10,298 nt of DNA from Gemmatimonadota bacterium (GTDB taxonomy: Bacteria > Gemmatimonadota > Gemmatimonadetes > Longimicrobiales > Longimicrobiaceae), in the NCBI GenBank assembly GCA_019348265.1, contig JAHWJV010000085.1:1-10298 (forward strand), in the 5' to 3' direction. How positions within the stretch are numbered: the first letter of the stretch is position 1; each line of letters starts with the position of its first letter. The notes under the pieces were generated by a model. The model was given only the letters and a program-made list of their open reading frames with translations. It did not search any database and was not told the origin of the DNA. The position numbers and the translations under genes were made by a program. Positions 7,229 to 10,298 of this stretch are shown here, piece after piece.

Positions 7229-7738
7229 CTACGCGCAGCAGGACAGCTTCGCGATGTCCCTGGTGAACGTCTGCGCCGAGAGCTTGATCCCCTCGCCCCA
7301 GGTGAGATAGGCGTGGAGCGTCGAAACGAGGTCGCGCGTGGTCAGCTCGAAGCGCACGGCCAGCACCGCCTCCCCGATCACGTCTCCAGCATTGGCGGCG
7401 ACGAGGTGCGCCCCGAGGAGCCGGTCGGTTCCCTCCTCCGCCACCAGCCTGACCAGCCCCGTCGTGCGGTGCGACACCACGCCGCGCGGCAGCGCCGTGA
7501 TGGGAAAGGTGGTCGCCCGTGCGTTGTAGCCGGCGGCCCGCGCCTCCTTCTCCGTGAACCCCACGGCCGCGACCTGCGGATCGGTGAAGGTAACGCGGGG
7601 CACGGCCCTCAGGTCGATGGGGATCGGCGCCTCGCCCGTGGCCTCCGACAGTGCGGCCTGCGCCGCGATCCCGCCCCCGAGCGCCGCCACGTAAACGTAA
7701 CCTGGTCCACCCGTCACGTCCGGTCTCTCCGGGCGCAC
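7229..7738 (-). pseudogene. merA: merA remnant: C-terminal third of mercuric reductase
   Basis: About 164 residues match MerA from DVTGGPGYVYVAALGGGIAA (starting at 7720) to the end. The frame includes the dimerisation-domain segments PRVTFTDPQVAAVGFTEKEA, HRTTGLVRLVAE and LHAYLTWGEGIKLSAQTF, and finishes in LSCCA with the paired cysteines that hand Hg(II) to the active site. A MerA core is about 460 residues; here the FAD domain, the redox-active CVNVGC-type site and the NADPH domain are all missing. A GTG at 7738 could begin translation, but residues before DVTGG come from the junction with merT. Without the catalytic domains it cannot reduce mercury. The stop is TAG at 7229-7231. The deletion probably removed the rest of merT, any merP, and about two thirds of merA. 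Confidence 0.85.
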
Positions 7739-8004
7739 AGCCAGGCGGTTGGCCCTTGCGGCCGTACGCCGTGTAGAACCCGACCGCGAGGGCCGCCACG
7801 ACCAACACGGTGAAAATTGGGCGCAACGGCTCGAGCGAGCTGCCGAGCCCGGCCCCGACCCCGACGGTCACGAACCGGACCGGCCCAATGCAGCAGAGTG
7901 AGGCGGCGAACGCCGCGCCAACCGCGCCCGACCGCGGCGAACCACCCCGCCCGGTCAGTTCTGTCCGCCCGTGCGTTGTCCACAACGTCACCGTTCGTAT
8001 GCAC
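7725..8004 (-). pseudogene. merT: merT remnant: mercuric ion transporter, frameshifted and 3'-truncated
   Basis: MerT is an inner-membrane Hg(II) uptake protein. A frame from GTG 8004, preceded by GAGGAG about ten bases upstream, reads ARADRTDRAGWFAAVG. Near 7924-7930 the MerT-like reading moves to another frame: AVGAAFAASLCCIGPVRFVT, then GVGAGLGSSLEPLRPIFTVL and a second membrane helix to FYTAYG. One extra base in the GGGCGCGG stretch would explain it. The vicinal Cys pair in SLCCIGP, which binds mercury in the first helix, is present; an Arg in the same helix is odd. The protein breaks off after CAPGE, the place of the C-x-PGE-x-C loop of MerT, and the third helix is missing because the DNA runs straight into merA. 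It follows merR by 24 bases. An alternative start, GTG 7991, would avoid the frameshift but has no ribosome site and a non-MerT-like N-terminus. Confidence 0.78.
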
Positions 8005-8028
8005 GATGCCCAGGCTCCTCTCGATACG

Positions 8029-8454
8029 TCATCCTCGGTGGGTCACAGATTCTGCCTCGCGGCTCAGACATTCCAGGATCGGGCACTCATCCGTGTGCTT
8101 GCCGGTCGTGCAGGCGCGCGTCAAGTCCGAAAGCACCTGCCGAATGCCGTCCAGGTCCCGGATCTTCGCCTCGATGTCGGCAATCTTGGCTTCGGCTTTG
8201 TGCCGCACGTCCTCGCACTCGGAGCCGGGCCGGACGCGCAACGTCAGCAGTTCGCGGATCTCCGCCAGCGAGAAACCGAGGTCCTTGGCCCGCTGGATGA
8301 AGCGGATGCGCTCGATCACGTCTTCCGGATACTGCCGATAGCCGGAGGGAGCGCGAGGGGGTTCTCCGATCAGCCCTTCCCTTTCGTAGAAGCGGATCGG
8401 CTCGATCCTGACTCCCGCCTCTCGAGCTACGCTGCCGATCGTGCGCGCGGCCAT
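8029..8454 (-). CDS. merR: MerR, mercury-responsive transcriptional regulator
   Basis: The product has 141 residues. The N-terminal winged helix-turn-helix reads TIGSVAREAGVRIEPIRFYE and continues REGLIGEPPRAPSGYRQYPE. A dimerisation coiled coil lies at about 83-112. C80, C115 and C124 have exactly the 35- and 9-residue spacing of the three Hg(II) ligands of classical MerR (C82, C117, C126), so it should be a genuine mercury sensor and not a Zn, Cu or redox relative. The frame extends to an ATG at 8502, but that codon lies inside the operator, upstream of the predicted transcript start. ATG 8454 has GGAGGT at 8459-8464 and is the correct start. Family knowledge: MerR represses at its operator and, with Hg(II), untwists the DNA to activate. 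Here it heads its own operon, so it should be autoregulated. It appears intact, unlike its targets. Confidence 0.95.
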   Translation of the reverse strand: MAARTIGSVAREAGVRIEPIRFYEREGLIGEPPRAPSGYRQYPEDVIERIRFIQRAKDLGFSLAEIRELLTLRVRPGSECEDVRHKAEAKIADIEAKIRDLDGIRQVLSDLTRACTTGKHTDECPILECLSREAESVTHRG

Positions 8455-8458
8455 GTAT

Positions 8459-8464
8459 ACCTCC
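8459..8464 (-). promoter_or_regulatory. Ribosome binding site of merR
   Basis: GGAGGT on the minus strand lies four bases before the ATG at 8454. It decides the merR start against the in-frame ATG at 8502. Confidence 0.75.
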
Positions 8465-8484
8465 AGGTAGTCGCCCGCGGACGA

Positions 8485-8515
8485 AGGTAAACCCTGTACC
8501 ATAGTACAGGGTCAA
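8485..8515 (-). promoter_or_regulatory. mer operator/promoter with 19-bp spacer
   Basis: Read on the minus strand, a -35 TTGACC (8515-8510) and a -10-like TTACCT (8490-8485) are separated by 19 bases, the overlong spacer diagnostic of MerR-family promoters. A perfect inverted repeat, ACCCTGTAC (8491-8499) and GTACAGGGT (8504-8512) with a four-base centre, sits between the two elements. The GTAC half-site core matches classical mer operators. The predicted transcript starts near 8478 and reads merR first, then merT', 'merA and the oxidoreductase. Confidence 0.88.
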
Positions 8516-8757
8516 GGGTAGTCCCGCGACCGCCGGCGATGTCGGCTTTCGGTGCTACCGGAACTCGACCGTGGGGGGTCACCGATCTCGGCACGCGCGC
8601 CGATGCCGGCGAAACTGCTCCGGCCGACCGTCTGCGATACCGCCCGCTCCTGCGGACGATCCGAATGTTGCGGCGCGCGAAGTGGCCCGCGGCGGGTGCG
8701 CGCAGTACGTTCGGGAAGCACTACATTCACGATCGGAGACGGAGCTGGGACGTGAAC
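8516..8757. other. Intergenic region upstream of aspartokinase
   Basis: The aspartokinase frame is open back to 8539, but this stretch shows neither family similarity nor consistent third-position bias, so I treat it as leader. It must contain the rightward promoter, yet I find no convincing -35/-10 pair. I also see no lysine riboswitch pattern. Confidence 0.35.
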
Positions 8758-10152
8758 ATGGAATCAGAAGCCGGCATCCGGGCCGCCTCACGCGTGGCCC
8801 CGCTCGTTATGAAGTTCGGCGGTACATCGGTCGAGGATGGCGCTGCGTTCGCTCGGCTGGCTGGGATTGTCGGCGACCGGCGGGCTGAGCGCCCGGTCGT
8901 GGTGGTCTCCGCGATGAGCCGCGTGACGGATGGGCTGGTGGCAGCCGTCCAGTACGCCTCCGAGGGCGCCGTCGAGAGCGCCGACCGTGGTGTGGACGAG
9001 CTGATTGCGCGACACCGGACCGCCGCGGAGCGACTGCTCGACGCCCGCGAGGCGGAGGCGGTGGGCGCCGCGCTGGAGGTGGCCCGCCGCGAAATCGGCG
9101 AGCTGCTGCGCGTGATCACGGCACACCCCGGAACCCGGCGTCCGTTGTACGACGAGGTGGTATCGCGCGGCGAGCGCCTTTCGTCGCTGCTCGTGGCGGC
9201 GGTGCTCCGCGCCAGCGGTGTGCCGGCGTGCTGGGTGGACGCGCACCGCTGCATTCGTACCAACGCGGAGCACACCCGCGCCGATCCGCTGATGAAAGCT
9301 ACGGAGGCGGCTACGCAAGCTGAGCTGGTCCCGATTCTGACGCGCGGCGAGGTGCCGGTGCTCGGCGGGTTCATCGGCTCCGCGCCCGACGGCGCCACCA
9401 CCACGCTGGGGCGAGGCGGCTCGGACTACACCGCGGCGCTGGTGGGGGCAGCACTCCGTGCGAGCGAAATCCAGATCTGGACGGACGTAAGCGGGTTCCT
9501 CACCGCTGACCCGCGCGTGGTCCCCGGCGCGCGGACGCTGGACAACCTGTCGTACGCCGAGGCGGCGGAGCTCGCCTACTTCGGCGCCAAGGTCCTTCAC
9601 CCGAAGACGATCCAGCCGGCGGTGGAGCACGGCGTCCCCGTGCGGATCTGCAACTCGCGCGATCCGGGGGCCCCCACCACCCGAATCGAGGGGCGCAGGG
9701 AGCCCTCGGACCAGGGGGTGAAGGCGATCGCCCACAAGACCGGGGTCGCCGTGGTGCAGATCGCCTCGGCACGGATGCTTGGGGCGTACGGCTTTCTTCG
9801 AGCGATATTCGAAGTGTTCGACCGTCACCAAACGGCCGTCGACCTCGTAGCGACCTCCGAGGTCAGCGTATCGCTCTCCCTGGACGACACGGCGCGCCTG
9901 CCGGAGATCGTACGCGAGCTGGAGACACTGGGCACGGTGCGCGTGGAGGAGGAGCGCGCCATCGTGTGCGTAGTCGGCCAGGGGCTGCGCGCGCGGCCGG
10001 GAATCGCGGCGAGCGTGTTCGGCGCGCTTCCAGACGTCAACATCCTCCTGATCTCGCAGGGCGCGTCCAGCATCAATCTTACCTTCGTGGTGGAGGGGGA
10101 CCGGCTGTGCGAGGTAGTCGGCCGGTTGCACAGCACGTTCTTCGGCAGCTGA
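8758..10152 (+). CDS. lysC: Aspartokinase, lysine-type (LysC-like), monofunctional with two ACT domains
   Basis: This enzyme phosphorylates aspartate with ATP, the first step to lysine, diaminopimelate, threonine and methionine. The product has 464 residues, close to E. coli LysC. The kinase domain shows KFGGTSV (19-25), SRGERLSS (136-143), GFIGSAPDGATTTLGRGGSD (204-223), WTDVSGFLTADPRVVPGA (241-258) and YFGAKVLHPKTI (274-285). The first ACT region (about 329-395) has MLGAYGFLRAIFEVFDRHQT and TSEVSVSLSLD; the second (about 400-464) has the ISQGASSINLTF motif. The pattern is of the LysC type that binds lysine at the ACT interface, so feedback inhibition by lysine is likely (inference). ATG 8758 is favoured, with GGGA about eight bases upstream; an in-frame GTG at 8752 is an alternative. 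There is no homoserine dehydrogenase fusion. It is divergent from merR and unrelated to it in function. Confidence 0.96.
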   Translation: MESEAGIRAASRVAPLVMKFGGTSVEDGAAFARLAGIVGDRRAERPVVVVSAMSRVTDGLVAAVQYASEGAVESADRGVDELIARHRTAAERLLDAREAEAVGAALEVARREIGELLRVITAHPGTRRPLYDEVVSRGERLSSLLVAAVLRASGVPACWVDAHRCIRTNAEHTRADPLMKATEAATQAELVPILTRGEVPVLGGFIGSAPDGATTTLGRGGSDYTAALVGAALRASEIQIWTDVSGFLTADPRVVPGARTLDNLSYAEAAELAYFGAKVLHPKTIQPAVEHGVPVRICNSRDPGAPTTRIEGRREPSDQGVKAIAHKTGVAVVQIASARMLGAYGFLRAIFEVFDRHQTAVDLVATSEVSVSLSLDDTARLPEIVRELETLGTVRVEEERAIVCVVGQGLRARPGIAASVFGALPDVNILLISQGASSINLTFVVEGDRLCEVVGRLHSTFFGS

Positions 10153-10205
10153 GCCCAGGCAGAGGAATCGGGGAGGCATCGTGGGAGGTGCGATCGGTGC
10201 CGCTC

Positions 10206-10220
10206 TCGGAGGCCCTCCGA
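10206..10220. terminator. Hairpin between convergent genes, possible bidirectional terminator
   Basis: TCGGAGG (10206-10212) and CCTCCGA (10214-10220) form a perfect seven-base inverted repeat with one central base, so the hairpin folds with five or six pairs. It lies between the aspartokinase stop (10152) and the convergent stop (10232). No U-run follows on either strand. Confidence 0.4.
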
Positions 10221-10231
10221 TCTCGCCCTCG

Positions 10232-10298
10232 TCAACTCGCTGGCACGTCTGAGATGGGAAGCACCTCATAGTGGCGCACGAATGGCTCCGGGTCGACG
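10232..10298 (-). CDS. C-terminal end of an unidentified gene (5' part outside window)
   Basis: Reading leftward from the window edge, the frame gives VDPEPFVRHYEVLPISDVPA plus a final Ser and a TGA at 10232-10234. The sequence looks like a normal protein tail, and a hairpin follows its stop by 11 bases. Only about 21 residues are visible, so no family can be named. Confidence 0.35.
   Translation of the reverse strand, partial: VDPEPFVRHYEVLPISDVPAS

Noticed and set aside
8539..8757. N-terminal extension of the aspartokinase
   Set aside because: The frame is open, but the composition is non-coding and the family starts just before KFGGTSV. ATG 8758 has a usable ribosome site.
10191..10254. 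Small ORF starting at a GTG after GGGGAGG downstream of the aspartokinase
   Set aside because: It would be only about 23 codons, covers the hairpin and overlaps the convergent gene end; no support beyond the purine run.
8788..10269. 493-codon minus-strand frame opposite the aspartokinase
   Set aside because: Antisense to a fully conserved aspartokinase; no domain is visible.

Overview
The window is high-GC bacterial chromosome, probably from a metagenome-derived or environmental genome. Two kinases with N-terminal receiver domains, a merR-led mercury locus and strong third-position GC would suit Gemmatimonadota or a similar phylum, but nothing here fixes the taxonomy. Positions 1 to about 650 differ from the rest: third codon positions there are almost all G/C, as in Actinobacteria, and a minus-strand reading frame loses its 5' part near 650. 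This is either a transfer or deletion scar or a chimeric assembly join.

Layout. (1) 1-480: C-terminal part of a DUF6929-type protein. A minus-strand gene remnant converges on it and shares the CTAG stop. (2) 778-4245: two divergent sensor kinases of inverted architecture (receiver first, kinase last), separated by a promoter-bearing gap. (3) 4457-5122: an unrecognised minus-strand protein with a His/Gly-rich tail and weak cupredoxin-like features. (4) 5211-5889: a broken plus-strand JAMM/Mov34 metallopeptidase gene, related to the Cap3-type deconjugases. Its active-site residues are all present but sit in two reading frames because an internal segment is missing. (5) 5844-8515: a decayed mercury-resistance operon on the minus strand. 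It has an intact MerR with all three mercury-binding cysteines and a textbook MerR operator/promoter. It is followed by a frameshifted, truncated merT fused by deletion to the last third of merA, and then an intact pyridine-nucleotide disulfide oxidoreductase. (6) 8758-10152: a complete lysine-type aspartokinase, divergent from merR. (7) 10232-10298: the 3' end of a minus-strand gene converging on the aspartokinase, with a perfect hairpin between the two stops.

How the genes work together. MerR probably still senses Hg(II) and controls its own promoter, but the uptake protein and the mercuric reductase it should control are destroyed. The only complete enzyme left under that promoter is the flavin disulfide oxidoreductase. 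The JAMM gene is a second decayed accessory gene, lying convergent to the mer remnants. The region therefore looks like a graveyard of accessory functions between housekeeping and signalling genes. I found no RNA gene, CRISPR array or insertion sequence.
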